Source: Sphingomonas naasensis (GTDB lineage Bacteria > Pseudomonadota > Alphaproteobacteria > Sphingomonadales > Sphingomonadaceae). From it: a DNA stretch of 64,000 nucleotides. The notes beneath the pieces are model-generated. The model saw nothing but the letters and a program-made list of their open reading frames with translations, was not told the origin of the DNA and did no database searches. Shown piece by piece: positions 26,058 through 34,982 of this stretch. Numbering within the stretch: position 1 is the first letter of the stretch; each line of letters opens with the position of its first letter. The stretch is taken from the NCBI RefSeq assembly GCF_004792695.1, contig NZ_SRXU01000008.1, positions 124,001-188,000 on the forward strand, given 5' to 3'. Position numbers and translations under genes: made by a program.

Positions 26058-26513
26058 TCAGCTCAGCCGGTCGATCGCGGCGACGTCGAGCGAGCCGGGG
26101 ATGATCATCACCGGCACGCTGAACGTCCCCGCATCGGCGCCACTGAAATGGGTGACCAGCTTGCCCGGCGGGCCGCTCGGCGCGGCGCCGAGCACCAGCG
26201 CGGCGATGTCGCGATTGGCCGCGATCATCTCACGGACCACCTTGGCGCCGTCGCCCTCGCGCACGGTGATCGAGGGCTTGAGCCCCGATTCGGTGAGCAG
26301 AGTCCCCGCAGCACGCGTGACCAAAGCCTCGGCGCGCTGGCGCGCCTCTTCCTCGATCGTCGCCATCACCCCGCCCCACTGGACGAATTCCTGCTGCGGG
26401 ATGAGCGCGAGGATCTCGACGCTGCCGCCGGTCTTCACCGCGCGCCGCGCCGCGAAGCGCAGCGCGATCTCCGATTCCGGCGTTTCGTCGATCACCACCA
26501 GATAGGTGCGCAT
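26058..26513 (-). CDS. Universal stress protein (UspA-like)
   Basis: 151 residues from ATG giving MRTYLVVIDETPESEIAL, the usual UspA opening. The Rossmann-like Usp fold is seen in the alternating pattern and in ALVLGAAPSGPPGK, although the G-x2-G-x9-G(S/T) ATP motif is only partly kept. Cytosolic stress-response protein; exact role unknown. A long upstream frame extension lies antisense to the E2 gene and is not used. It is divergent from pdhC. Confidence 0.88.
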   Translation of the reverse strand: MRTYLVVIDETPESEIALRFAARRAVKTGGSVEILALIPQQEFVQWGGVMATIEEEARQRAEALVTRAAGTLLTESGLKPSITVREGDGAKVVREMIAANRDIAALVLGAAPSGPPGKLVTHFSGADAGTFSVPVMIIPGSLDVAAIDRLS

Positions 26514-26649
26514 GGATGCATTCCCTGTTCCACGCGTTGACTGCCCGCTCATTCTGCCCCGCGCAAGCCCAACGGTCTTGACCGACGCCGTAGCGGCGGC
26601 AAAGGGGGAGCGAGCCTTATCCCCCAAGGGACCAACGACGGGAACCTCC

Positions 26650-27951
26650 ATGTCGATCGAAATCAAAATGCCTGCGCTTTCGCCCACGATGGAAGAGGGT
26701 ACCCTCGCCAAATGGCTGGTGAAGGAAGGCGACACGGTGAAGTCCGGCGACCTCCTCGCCGAGATCGAGACCGACAAGGCGACGATGGAGTTCGAGGCCG
26801 TCGACGAAGGCGTGATCGGCAAGATCCTCGTCGCCGAGGGCACCGACAATGTGAAGGTCGGCACGGTGATCGCCGTGATCGCCGGCGAAGGCGAGGACGT
26901 CTCCGCTGCCGCCGCGCCCGCCGCTTCGCCTGCGCCGACTCCGGCGCCCGCGCCCAAGGCGGAAGCCGCGCCAACTCCGACTCCGACGCCTGCCCCCACG
27001 CCCACCCCGGCGCCCGCGCCCGCCGCGAGCGGCGAGCGGATCAAGGCGAGCCCGCTCGCCAAGCGCCTCGCCGCCGAGAAGGGCCTCGACCTTGCCGGCG
27101 TGACCGGCTCGGGTCCGAACGGTCGCATCGTCAAGGCCGATCTCGAGGGCGCGAAGCCCGGCGCCGCGCCTGCCGCGCAGCCCACGGCCGCGGCTCCGAC
27201 CGGCGCTCCGGCGCCCGCCGCCGCGCCGGCCGAGCACAAGCCGGTCTGGTACGACGAGAGCATCCCGCACGAGGAAGAGAAGCTCTCCAACATCCGCAAG
27301 ACGATCGCGCGCCGCCTCACCGAGTCGAAGCAGACGATCCCGCACATCTATCTCACCGTCGACATCCGCCTCGACGCGCTGCTCAAGCTGCGTGGCGAGC
27401 TCAACAAGGCGCTCGAGCCGCGCGGGGTGAAGCTCTCGGTCAACGATCTGCTGATCAAGGCATTGGGCGTCGCGCTGATCCAGACGCCCAAGTGCAACGT
27501 CACCTACACCGGCGACAAGCTGATCAAGTACAGCCGCGCCGACGTCTCGGTCGCGGTGTCGACCCCGACCGGGCTGATCACCCCGATCATCCGCGATGCC
27601 GCCGGCGTCAGCGTCTCAGCGATCTCGACGCAGATGAAGGACCTCGCCGGCCGCGCGAAGGAAGGCAAGCTCAAGCCCGAGGAATATCAGGGCGGCACCG
27701 CGTCGCTGTCGAACATGGGCATGTTCGGGATCAAGCAGTTCGAGGCGGTGATCAATCCGCCGCAGGGGATGATCATGGCGATCGGCGCGGGCGAGAAGCG
27801 CCCGTACATCGTCGACGACGCGCTCGGCATCGCCACGGTGATGTCCGCGACCGGCAGCTTCGATCATCGCGCGATCGACGGCGCCGATGGCGCCGAGCTG
27901 ATGAAGGTGTTCAAGGAGCTGGTCGAAGCCCCGATGGGCATGATCGCCTGA
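26650..27951 (+). CDS. pdhC: Pyruvate dehydrogenase E2, dihydrolipoamide acetyltransferase
   Basis: 433 residues. Lipoyl domain 1-78 with the lipoylated lysine in IETDKATMEF (Lys43); a long Ala/Pro linker with PTPTPAPTP repeats; peripheral-subunit-binding domain (about 130-165, ASPLAKRLAAEKGLDL); catalytic acyltransferase domain to the end with DHRAIDGADG (His406, Asp410). One lipoyl domain and the MSIEIKMPALSPTM start are typical of alphaproteobacterial PDH E2. It transfers acetyl from E1 to CoA. E1 genes are not in the window; E3 (lpdA) lies 1.5 kb downstream in the same direction. Confidence 0.96.
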   Translation: MSIEIKMPALSPTMEEGTLAKWLVKEGDTVKSGDLLAEIETDKATMEFEAVDEGVIGKILVAEGTDNVKVGTVIAVIAGEGEDVSAAAAPAASPAPTPAPAPKAEAAPTPTPTPAPTPTPAPAPAASGERIKASPLAKRLAAEKGLDLAGVTGSGPNGRIVKADLEGAKPGAAPAAQPTAAAPTGAPAPAAAPAEHKPVWYDESIPHEEEKLSNIRKTIARRLTESKQTIPHIYLTVDIRLDALLKLRGELNKALEPRGVKLSVNDLLIKALGVALIQTPKCNVTYTGDKLIKYSRADVSVAVSTPTGLITPIIRDAAGVSVSAISTQMKDLAGRAKEGKLKPEEYQGGTASLSNMGMFGIKQFEAVINPPQGMIMAIGAGEKRPYIVDDALGIATVMSATGSFDHRAIDGADGAELMKVFKELVEAPMGMIA

Positions 27952-27961
27952 GGCGGCGGCC

Positions 27962-28252
27962 ATGCGTGGCTTCCTCCAGGTGATCCGCATCGCCGCCGGG
28001 CTCGATGTCGCCGCGAACAGGTCGGTGCGCGTGCTGCTCGAGGTCGCGCACATCCTGATCGGCGTGTTCGCCGCGGCGCTGATCGCGCGCGCCGCCGCCT
28101 GGTCCTATCCGCGCGCGACCGACGACATCTGGCTCGTCGCCTATGCCTGCATGGCGGCGGTGGTGGTGATGGGCATCGGCCCGGTGCGCCGCGCCGTGAC
28201 CGACGATGCCTCGCCGCTCGCCGCCAACGCCGAGGATACCGCCCATGGATGA
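27962..28252 (+). CDS. Small membrane protein between PDH genes
   Basis: 96 residues, not recognised. Two hydrophobic segments (about 25-46 and 58-76) suggest two membrane helices, with a charged C-terminal tail. It lies 10 nt after pdhC and overlaps the thioesterase gene by 8 nt, so it is translated with it. Confidence 0.7.
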   Translation: MRGFLQVIRIAAGLDVAANRSVRVLLEVAHILIGVFAAALIARAAAWSYPRATDDIWLVAYACMAAVVVMGIGPVRRAVTDDASPLAANAEDTAHG

Positions 28253-28643
28253 GCCGGCGACCCCGCCGATCGACAAGCAACCGGCGATACGGGTGAGCAC
28301 GATGCCGGCCGACGCCAATGCCTATGGCGACATCTTCGGCGGCTGGCTGATGGGGCAGATGGATCTTGCCGCCGGGCTGGTCGCGGCGCGCCATGCGCGC
28401 GGGCGGGCAGTCACCGTCGCGGTGGAGGGGATGAAGTTCCACGCGCCCGTCTCGGTGGGCGACGAAGTCTCGGTGTTCGCCGACATCGTCAAGGTGGGGC
28501 GCACCTCGATGACGATCGACGTCCAGTCGTGGCGCCGCGCGCGCCATTCCGAGGAAAGCTGCCTCGTCACGCAGGCGCAATTCGTCTTCGTCGCGATCGA
28601 CGAGCACCGCCAGCCCAGGGTCGTGGACGGTGGCACGCGCTGA
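28245..28643 (+). CDS. Acyl-CoA thioesterase, hotdog fold (YciA-like)
   Basis: 132 residues. Single hotdog domain with MPADANAYGDIFGGWLMGQMD, the YciA/BACH signature, followed by a conserved MKFHAPVSVGDEVSVFADI. Hydrolyses acyl-CoA in the cytosol; its place next to PDH suggests control of free CoA, but that is inference. Start at ATG 28245 inside the previous gene's end; the stop TGA overlaps the next ATG by 1 nt. Confidence 0.92.
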   Translation: MDEPATPPIDKQPAIRVSTMPADANAYGDIFGGWLMGQMDLAAGLVAARHARGRAVTVAVEGMKFHAPVSVGDEVSVFADIVKVGRTSMTIDVQSWRRARHSEESCLVTQAQFVFVAIDEHRQPRVVDGGTR

Positions 28644-29443
28644 TGCCCGGATCGGCCGCCGAGCGCGCCGTCACCGTCTCACTGGTGAGCGGCGCGCTGT
28701 TGCTCGCGGCCTTTGCGATCGTCGCGGCAATGCGCGACTGGATGCGCGCCACTCCGCCGAAGACCGGCTCGATCGGGCGGCGCGTGCTGCAGACGATCGG
28801 CCTGATCCTGTTCGGCGCCGCGCTGCTGGCGATTCCCGGTTTCATCGCCGCGACCATCGGCACGGCGATTCTCGCGGCGGGCGCCCCGCTGACGGCATTG
28901 CTGCCGCTCATCCTCGCCGGGGTGGTCGGTCTCTGGCTGGCGCAGCGTTCGAGCGACCATGGCATGGAGGGATGCACGCGGCTGATCGCGATGCTGGTCT
29001 CGGCCTATGTCGCGGTCTGGGGGCTGACCGCGCTGGCAATGACGTGGCGCGGCGGGCCGCATTCCCTTCCGCTGGCGCTGCTGAGGCCTTTCCTCGCCGC
29101 GCTGCCGATCGCGTTGCTGCTCGGGTTGGTGACGCGATCCGGCACGAAGCTCCGCTCGGGCGCGCTGGCGCTGGTCTTCGTCGCGACTTGGGCGGCGATC
29201 TGCTTCACCACCGTGGAACTCGGCCTGTGGGGCGGATTGCTGCCGGCGGGCATTTGGCCGCGCTACGCGCTGGCCGGGGCGATCGGGGTTGCTCCCCTGG
29301 CCTGCCTGCCGCTGGTGGGGCTGCGCAATCGAAGATCGAAACAGGATTGGCGCGGACCCGTGGCGTTCGCCGTGATGCTCGCCATCTTGGGGATGATAAC
29401 CGGCCTGGTCTGGGCCGCGGCGGGCGTGCTGCTCGCCGAATGA
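28643..29443 (+). CDS. Polytopic membrane protein of unknown function
   Basis: 266 residues with about seven or eight hydrophobic helices (about 13-35, 50-72, 75-97, 112-130, 142-160, 172-192, 203-222, 240-264). No motif recognised. Translationally coupled to the thioesterase (1-nt overlap) and 15 nt before lpdA. A cotranscribed membrane protein within the PDH operon is not standard in the family. Confidence 0.75.
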   Translation: MPGSAAERAVTVSLVSGALLLAAFAIVAAMRDWMRATPPKTGSIGRRVLQTIGLILFGAALLAIPGFIAATIGTAILAAGAPLTALLPLILAGVVGLWLAQRSSDHGMEGCTRLIAMLVSAYVAVWGLTALAMTWRGGPHSLPLALLRPFLAALPIALLLGLVTRSGTKLRSGALALVFVATWAAICFTTVELGLWGGLLPAGIWPRYALAGAIGVAPLACLPLVGLRNRRSKQDWRGPVAFAVMLAILGMITGLVWAAAGVLLAE

Positions 29444-29458
29444 AAGAGGAACAATCCG

Positions 29459-30859
29459 TTGGCTGACCAATACGACCTCATCGTCCTCGGCTCGGGGCCC
29501 GGCGGCTATGTCGCCGCGATCCGCGGCGCGCAGCTCGGCCTCAAGGTCGCGATCGTCGAGCGCGAATTGCTCGGCGGCATCTGCCTCAACTGGGGCTGCA
29601 TCCCGACCAAGGCGCTGCTCCGCTCGGCCGAGATCTTCCACTACATGCAGCACGCCAAGGATTACGGCCTCGCCGCCGAGAAGATCAGCGCGGACATCGA
29701 GGCAGTGGTCAAGCGCTCGCGCGGCGTCGCCAAGCAGCTCAATCAGGGCGTCACGCACCTGATGAAGAAGAACAAGATCGCGGTGCATTTCGGCGAAGGC
29801 AAGCTCACCGGCAAGGGCAAGCTCCAGGTCACCGACAAGGACGGCAAGAAGACCGATCTCGAGGGCAAGAACATCCTCCTCGCCACCGGCGCGCGTGCCC
29901 GCGACCTGCCCAACCTGCCTGCCGACGGCAAGCGCGTGTGGACCTATCGCCACGCGATGACCCCGCCCGAGATGCCGACCAAGCTGCTGGTCATCGGCTC
30001 GGGCGCGATCGGGATCGAGTTCGCCAGCTTCTACAATGACATGGGCGCCGATGTGACCGTGGTCGAGATGCTCGACCGCATCGTCCCCGTCGAGGATGCC
30101 GACGTGTCCACCTTCCTCGAAAAGGCGCTCAGGAAGCAGGGGATGAATATCCTCACCAGCGCCAAGATCGACAAGATCGAAGCGAGCGCGAGCGGCGTGA
30201 AGGCGACGATCACCGGCAAGGACGGCAAGCCCGTCGCCGGCGAGTATAGCCACGTCATCGTCGCGATCGGAATCGTGCCCAACACCGAGAATATCGGGCT
30301 CAAGGAGCTCGGGGTGAAGGTCAACGACCGCGGCTTCCTCGAGACCGATCCGGCCTGCAAGACCAACGTGGACGGCCTCTACGCGATCGGCGACATCACG
30401 GCGCCGCCCTGGCTCGCGCACAAGGCCAGCCACGAGGGCGTGATCGCGGTCGAGGCGATCGCCGGCAAGCATCCGCACGCGATGGACCCGCGCAACATCC
30501 CGGGCTGCACCTATTGCCATCCGCAGATCGCGTCGGTCGGCCTCACCGAGGCCAAGGCCAAGGAGGCCGGCTACGAGGTCAAGGTCGGCAACTTCCCCTT
30601 CATCGGCAACGGCAAGGCGATCGCGCTCGGCGAGGCCGAGGGCTTCGTGAAGACGGTGTTCGACGCCAAGACCGGCGAGCTGCTCGGCGCGCACATGATC
30701 GGCGCCGAAGTCACAGAGCTGATCCAGGGCTATACGATCGGCAAGACGCTCGAGACCACCGAGGCCGAGCTGATGGAGACGGTCTTCCCGCACCCGACCT
30801 TGAGCGAGATGATGCACGAATCGGTGCTGGGGGCGTACGGACGCGCGCTGCACATCTGA
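29459..30859 (+). CDS. lpdA: Dihydrolipoyl dehydrogenase (E3)
   Basis: 466 residues. A TTG start is chosen because AGAGGA lies 8 nt upstream and the product opens with ADQYDLIVLGSGPGG, the FAD dinucleotide-binding loop. Redox disulfide GGICLNWGCIPTK (Cys42/Cys47), NAD site VIGSGAIGIEFASF, and C-terminal active-site HPTLSE (His445, Glu450). Re-oxidises lipoamide on E2 with NAD+. The 3' end is followed by a long inverted repeat ending in six T. Confidence 0.96.
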   Translation: MADQYDLIVLGSGPGGYVAAIRGAQLGLKVAIVERELLGGICLNWGCIPTKALLRSAEIFHYMQHAKDYGLAAEKISADIEAVVKRSRGVAKQLNQGVTHLMKKNKIAVHFGEGKLTGKGKLQVTDKDGKKTDLEGKNILLATGARARDLPNLPADGKRVWTYRHAMTPPEMPTKLLVIGSGAIGIEFASFYNDMGADVTVVEMLDRIVPVEDADVSTFLEKALRKQGMNILTSAKIDKIEASASGVKATITGKDGKPVAGEYSHVIVAIGIVPNTENIGLKELGVKVNDRGFLETDPACKTNVDGLYAIGDITAPPWLAHKASHEGVIAVEAIAGKHPHAMDPRNIPGCTYCHPQIASVGLTEAKAKEAGYEVKVGNFPFIGNGKAIALGEAEGFVKTVFDAKTGELLGAHMIGAEVTELIQGYTIGKTLETTEAELMETVFPHPTLSEMMHESVLGAYGRALHI

Positions 30860-30868
30860 TCCATCCAA

Positions 30869-31006
30869 TCCTCCCTCGCTTTAGCGGGGGAGGTGTCACG
30901 CGCAGCGTGACGGAGGGGGCTTCTCCACGCGCGGTTCGCTTGGGGATAGGCCCCCTCCGTCGCCTTCGGCGCCACCTCCCCCGCTAAAGCGAGGGAGGAC
31001 TTTTTT
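30869..31006. repeat. Long inverted repeat after lpdA, family B; probable terminator
   Basis: Perfect arms of about 27 bp at both ends (left begins TCCTCCCTCGCTTTAGCGGG, right ends CGCTAAAGCGAGGGAGGA) enclose nested hairpins, for example GTCACGCGCAGCGTGAC. CTTTTTT follows directly, so the last hairpin can act as an intrinsic terminator of the pdh operon. Confidence 0.75.
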
Positions 31007-31118
31007 GTAGAAATCACCTCGCCGCATCCGGGCAGCAATTCGGCGCAGCCCTTATTGCCCACTAATTCGATAGGATATAAATAGCCATTCCGGCCTCCCT
31101 CCGTCGGAGTGGAAACAA

Positions 31119-31796
31119 ATGTCTATCTTCTCGCCTATCGACGCCGAATCGCCGATCATCCTCACCGTCCCCGGGCTCGGCGGCTCGGGGCCCTCGCACT
31201 GGCAGACGCTCTGGGAGCAGTCACGCCCCGACACCCACCGGGTCGAGCTCGGCATGTGGGATTCGCCGCATCGCAACACCTGGGTGACCAAGCTCGACCA
31301 GGCGATTCGCAACGCCCAGGCCCCGGTCGTCCTCGCCGCGCACAGCCTCGGCTGCCTCGCGGTGGCGTGGTGGGCCGAGCTTTCGGGGCAGCCCTTTGGC
31401 TGGCCGGTGGCCGGCGCGCTGCTCGTCGCCCCCGCCGATGTCGATCGCGAGACCGTGCGGCCCGAGCTCGCCGCCTTTCAGCCCAGCCCCACCAGGCCGC
31501 TGCCCTTCCCCTCGATCGTGGTGGCGAGCAACGACGATCCGTGGATCTCGCCCGAAAAGGCGCGCGGGCTCGCTTCGGGCTGGGGCAGCTTCTTCGTCGA
31601 CGCCGGGCCGCAGGGCCATCTCAACGCCGCCAGCGGCATCGGCTGGTGGGAAGAAGGCCAGGCGCTGCTCGACAAGGTGCTCGACGCCGCCTCCGATCGC
31701 ACCGGGCGGGTGCGCTCGGCCAACGATGCGCGCACGCTGCTCGCGGTGAGCGCAACCGAGGCGGCGCAGGCGCATTATTATGGTGAGCGCGTATGA
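31119..31796 (+). CDS. RBBP9/YdeN-family alpha/beta hydrolase
   Basis: 225 residues. Serine-hydrolase fold with the nucleophile elbow AAHSLGCLA and the family opening TVPGLGGSGPSHWQTLWE. The acid and His lie in NDDPW and DAGPQGHLN. GGAG is 9 nt before the ATG. Small cytosolic hydrolases of this family have unknown natural substrates. An AT-rich stretch (GATAGGATATAAATAG, about 31070-31083) just upstream may hold its promoter. Confidence 0.88.
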   Translation: MSIFSPIDAESPIILTVPGLGGSGPSHWQTLWEQSRPDTHRVELGMWDSPHRNTWVTKLDQAIRNAQAPVVLAAHSLGCLAVAWWAELSGQPFGWPVAGALLVAPADVDRETVRPELAAFQPSPTRPLPFPSIVVASNDDPWISPEKARGLASGWGSFFVDAGPQGHLNAASGIGWWEEGQALLDKVLDAASDRTGRVRSANDARTLLAVSATEAAQAHYYGERV

Positions 31797-31858
31797 GGTC
31801 TGCACGCCTCGACGCGATCACCTTCCACGCCGGCGCAGCCGGGGTGGAAAACGCGCCG

Positions 31859-31921
31859 CTACCTCTTACATAGGTAGTAGCGGGCGTGGCCGGGTGACGT
31901 GCCCTAGAGCGTCACTCGGCC
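31859..31921. other. Two consecutive hairpins in the gap before the MerC gene
   Basis: Hairpin one is CTACCT/AGGTAG (31859-31877). Hairpin two is GGCCGGGTGACG/CGTCACTCGGCC with a 10-nt loop (31888-31921; one mismatch). Neither has a T-run. They could be the 3' end of the hydrolase transcript or part of a structured leader; the gap 31797-32031 has no other gene-like feature. Confidence 0.45.
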
Positions 31922-32000
31922 TACGTCCCAACCCCCTTCCGCACAGCATCGCAGCGCCGCCGCATTCGATTCGTCGCAGCGGCGAACGGCTCGCCGGATG

Positions 32001-32021
32001 ATATATTGTACCTTCATATAT
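32001..32021. promoter_or_regulatory. AT-rich palindromic site before MerC gene; possible Zur operator
   Basis: ATATATTGTACCTTCATATAT has matching ATATAT ends in an otherwise GC-rich gap and ends 11 nt before the MerC start. The left half resembles alphaproteobacterial Zur sites (GATATGTTATA type). The neighbouring zur-like gene makes this plausible, but the right half fits poorly. Confidence 0.3.
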
Positions 32022-32031
32022 TCCGGCCTAT

Positions 32032-32427
32032 ATGACGCGCATGCCGGTGAGTCTTCCACTAGTCCGCTTCTGGGGCGGTATCGATGCGCGATTCGATCGC
32101 ATCGCGATGGGGCTCAGCGGGCTTTGCCTCGTCCATTGCGTCGCGACCACGGTATTGCTGACCGTTTTGTCGTCGGCCGGCGCGCTGCTCCATCCGGCGA
32201 TCCACGAAGTCGGCCTCACCCTCGCGATCGGCTTCGGCATCATCGCGCTCGGCAAGGGCGTGCTCTCGCACGGCTATATGGCCCCGGCAGTGGTCGGCGC
32301 CTTCGGAATCGGCATCATGGCGGGCGCGCTATCGCTCCCGCATGGCGGCTTCGAGATCTTCTGGACGCTGATCGGCGTCAGCCTCGTCGCGCTCGGCCAC
32401 GATCTCAACCGCCGCGCGACCTACTGA
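32032..32427 (+). CDS. MerC-domain membrane protein
   Basis: 131 residues (or 128 from the next ATG at 32041). Four hydrophobic helices; the MerC signature GLCLVHCVATTVLL with its Cys/His pair lies in the first. MerC proteins move Hg(II), but in sphingomonads such proteins are often near zinc regulators, and here a Zur-type gene follows 41 nt later. A role in zinc or other soft-metal uptake is therefore more likely than mercury resistance; this is inference from context. Confidence 0.82.
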   Translation: MTRMPVSLPLVRFWGGIDARFDRIAMGLSGLCLVHCVATTVLLTVLSSAGALLHPAIHEVGLTLAIGFGIIALGKGVLSHGYMAPAVVGAFGIGIMAGALSLPHGGFEIFWTLIGVSLVALGHDLNRRATY

Positions 32428-32468
32428 GCCAGCTTGCCGCGGAGCCCCCGGCTCCCTAAATCTGTCCC

Positions 32469-32930
32469 ATGCACGCGCACGATCATCACGAGCATCATGG
32501 CCGCGACCTGACGCACGCCGCTAAGGCGACGCTCGAGAAATCGGGCGAGCAATGGACGGCGATGCGCGAGCGCGTGTTCGAGGCGCTCGCCGGGTTCGAC
32601 AAGCCGGCCTCCGCCTATGACATCGCCGAGTCGGTGTCGAAGGCCGAGGGTCGCCGCGTCGCCGCCAACAGCGTCTATCGCATCCTCGATCTGTTCGTCG
32701 GCTCGAACCTCGCGCGGCGAGTCGAGAGCGCCAACGCCTATGTCGCCAACGCGCATCCCGATTGTCTGCACGACTGCATCTTCCTCGTCTGCGATACGTG
32801 CGGGCAGACCACCCATATCGACGACGACACGATCACCAGGACCGTGCGCACCGCGGCGAAGAGCGCGGGCTTCTCGCCGGTGCGCCCGGTGATCGAGGTG
32901 CGCGGCAAGTGCGCCGACTGCGAAGACTGA
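32469..32930 (+). CDS. zur: Fur-family regulator, Zur type
   Basis: 153 residues. His-rich N-terminus (MHAHDHHEHHG), winged HTH (about 25-85, AANSVYRILDLFVGSNLARR), then dimerisation/metal domain with structural zinc cysteines LVCDTCG and CADCED, and further ligands in HPDCLHDC. Zur represses zinc uptake genes when zinc is plentiful. It is encoded after the MerC protein, in the same direction, and probably controls it. Confidence 0.9.
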   Translation: MHAHDHHEHHGRDLTHAAKATLEKSGEQWTAMRERVFEALAGFDKPASAYDIAESVSKAEGRRVAANSVYRILDLFVGSNLARRVESANAYVANAHPDCLHDCIFLVCDTCGQTTHIDDDTITRTVRTAAKSAGFSPVRPVIEVRGKCADCED

Positions 32931-33056
32931 CCGGCGCTCAGCCAAAGCTCATCTTTCGCTCATGACGGCCGCCGGCCGCCAATGCCACGGCCCCGCGGCG
33001 CGCAACCACGCACGCCGGCAATCGACACCGCCAAGGTGCTGGAGTAAGTGCCCATA

Positions 33057-34982
33057 ATGGCTGATCTTCCGAACACGCCGTTGCTCGACACCGTCGACAC
33101 GCCCCACGACCTCCGCAAGCTGAAGCCCGCCGACCTCCGCCAGCTCGCAGACGAACTGCGCGCCGAGACGATCAGCGCGGTGGGCAGCACCGGCGGCCAT
33201 CTCGGGTCGGGACTCGGCGTCGTCGAGCTCACTGTCGCGATCCACTATGTGTTCGACACGCCCGACGATCGGCTGATCTGGGACGTCGGCCATCAATGCT
33301 ATCCGCACAAGATCCTGACCGGGCGCCGTGACCGTATCCGCACGCTGCGCCAGGGCGGCGGCCTCTCCGGCTTCACCAAGCGCAGCGAGAGCGAATACGA
33401 CCCGTTCGGCGCCGCGCACTCGTCGACCTCGATCTCGGCCGCGCTCGGCTTCGCGGTCGCCAACAAGCTCGCCGATCGCCCGGGCAAGGGCATCGCGGTG
33501 ATCGGCGACGGGGCGATGAGCGCGGGCATGGCCTATGAGGCGATGAACAACGCCGAGGCCGCGGGCAACCGCCTGGTGGTGATCCTCAACGACAACGACA
33601 TGTCGATCGCGCCGCCGGTCGGTGGACTCTCCGCCTATCTCGCGCGGACAGTCTCCTCGTCCAACTATCTCGGCCTGCGCAGCCTCGCCAAGCGTGCGAT
33701 CCGCCGCATCTCGAAGCGGGTCCACAACGCTGCCGAGAAAGCGGAGGAATTCGCCCGGGGGATGGTCACCGGCGGCACGCTCTTCGAAGAGCTCGGCTTC
33801 TATTATGTCGGTCCGATCGACGGCCACAATCTCGATCACCTCATCCCCGTGCTCGAGAATGCGCGCGACAGCGAGCATGGCCCGATCCTCGTCCATGTCG
33901 TCACCAAGAAGGGCAAGGGCTATGGCCCGGCCGAGGCGGCGGCGGACAAATATCACGGCGTCCAGAAGTTCGACGTGATCACCGGCGCGCAGGCCAAGGC
34001 GCCGCCGGGACCGCCTTCCTATCAGAACGTCTTCGCCGATCAGCTCATCAAGGAGGCCGATGCCGATCCGCGGATCATCGCGATCACCGCGGCGATGCCC
34101 TCGGGGACGGGTCTCGACCGCTTCGGCAAGGCGCATCCGGACCGTACCTTCGACGTCGGCATCGCCGAGCAGCACGCAGTGACCTTCGCTGCGGGACTCG
34201 CCGCGCAGGGCATGCGGCCGTTCTGCGCGATCTATTCGACCTTCCTCCAGCGCGCCTATGACCAGGTCGTCCATGACGTCGCGATTCAGAATCTGCCGGT
34301 GCGCTTCGCGATCGACCGCGCGGGTCTGGTCGGCGCCGATGGCGCGACGCATGCCGGCAGTTTCGACGTCACCTATCTGGCGACGCTTCCCAATTTTATT
34401 GTGATGGCCGCGGCCGACGAGGCCGAGCTAGTCCATATGACGCACACTGCGGCGTTGCATGACGACGGCCCGATCGCGGTGCGCTATCCGCGCGGCAACG
34501 GGGTCGGCATCGCGCTCCCCGCGGTTCCCGAGCGGCTGGAGATCGGCAAGGGCCGCGTGGTGCGCGAGGGCAAGACCGTGGCGATTCTATCGCTGGGAAC
34601 AAGGCTGGCGGAGGCCATCAAGGCCGCCGATGCGCTCGAGGCCAAGGGGCTCTCGACGACCGTCGCCGATCTGCGCTTCGCCAAGCCGCTCGACGAGGAT
34701 CTGATCCGCCGGCTGCTCACCAGCCACGAAGTCGCGGTGACGGTCGAGGAAGGCGCGATCGGCGGGCTCGGCGCGCACGTCCTGACCATGGCGAGCGACC
34801 AGGGTCTGATCGACGCAGGCCTCAAGCTCCGCACGATGCGCCTGCCTGACACCTTCCAGGATCAGGACAAGCCCGAGCTCCAATATGCCGAGGCCGGGCT
34901 CAACGCCGAGCATATCGTCGACACTGTGCTCAAGGCGCTCCGGTACAACGAAGCCGTCGTCACCGACGGAGCCCGTGCCTGA
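33057..34982 (+). CDS. dxs: 1-deoxy-D-xylulose-5-phosphate synthase
   Basis: 641 residues. Transketolase-like enzyme: TPP-binding GDGAMSAGMA to NDNDMSIAPP (the GDG-x-NDN motif), N-terminal GGHLGSGLGVVELT, DVGHQCYPHK, and central DVGIAEQHAVTFAAG. First step of the MEP isoprenoid pathway. The ATG at 33057 gives MADLPNTPLLDTV; a GTG three codons earlier is closer to GGAG and cannot be excluded. The next gene's GTG start overlaps its stop by 8 nt. Confidence 0.96.
   Translation: MADLPNTPLLDTVDTPHDLRKLKPADLRQLADELRAETISAVGSTGGHLGSGLGVVELTVAIHYVFDTPDDRLIWDVGHQCYPHKILTGRRDRIRTLRQGGGLSGFTKRSESEYDPFGAAHSSTSISAALGFAVANKLADRPGKGIAVIGDGAMSAGMAYEAMNNAEAAGNRLVVILNDNDMSIAPPVGGLSAYLARTVSSSNYLGLRSLAKRAIRRISKRVHNAAEKAEEFARGMVTGGTLFEELGFYYVGPIDGHNLDHLIPVLENARDSEHGPILVHVVTKKGKGYGPAEAAADKYHGVQKFDVITGAQAKAPPGPPSYQNVFADQLIKEADADPRIIAITAAMPSGTGLDRFGKAHPDRTFDVGIAEQHAVTFAAGLAAQGMRPFCAIYSTFLQRAYDQVVHDVAIQNLPVRFAIDRAGLVGADGATHAGSFDVTYLATLPNFIVMAAADEAELVHMTHTAALHDDGPIAVRYPRGNGVGIALPAVPERLEIGKGRVVREGKTVAILSLGTRLAEAIKAADALEAKGLSTTVADLRFAKPLDEDLIRRLLTSHEVAVTVEEGAIGGLGAHVLTMASDQGLIDAGLKLRTMRLPDTFQDQDKPELQYAEAGLNAEHIVDTVLKALRYNEAVVTDGARA

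Noticed and set aside
28679..30868. A 729-codon frame antisense to the membrane-protein gene and lpdA
   Set aside because: High-GC DNA gives long open antisense frames; the translation is Arg/Asp/Gly-rich without domains, and the plus strand holds clear enzymes.
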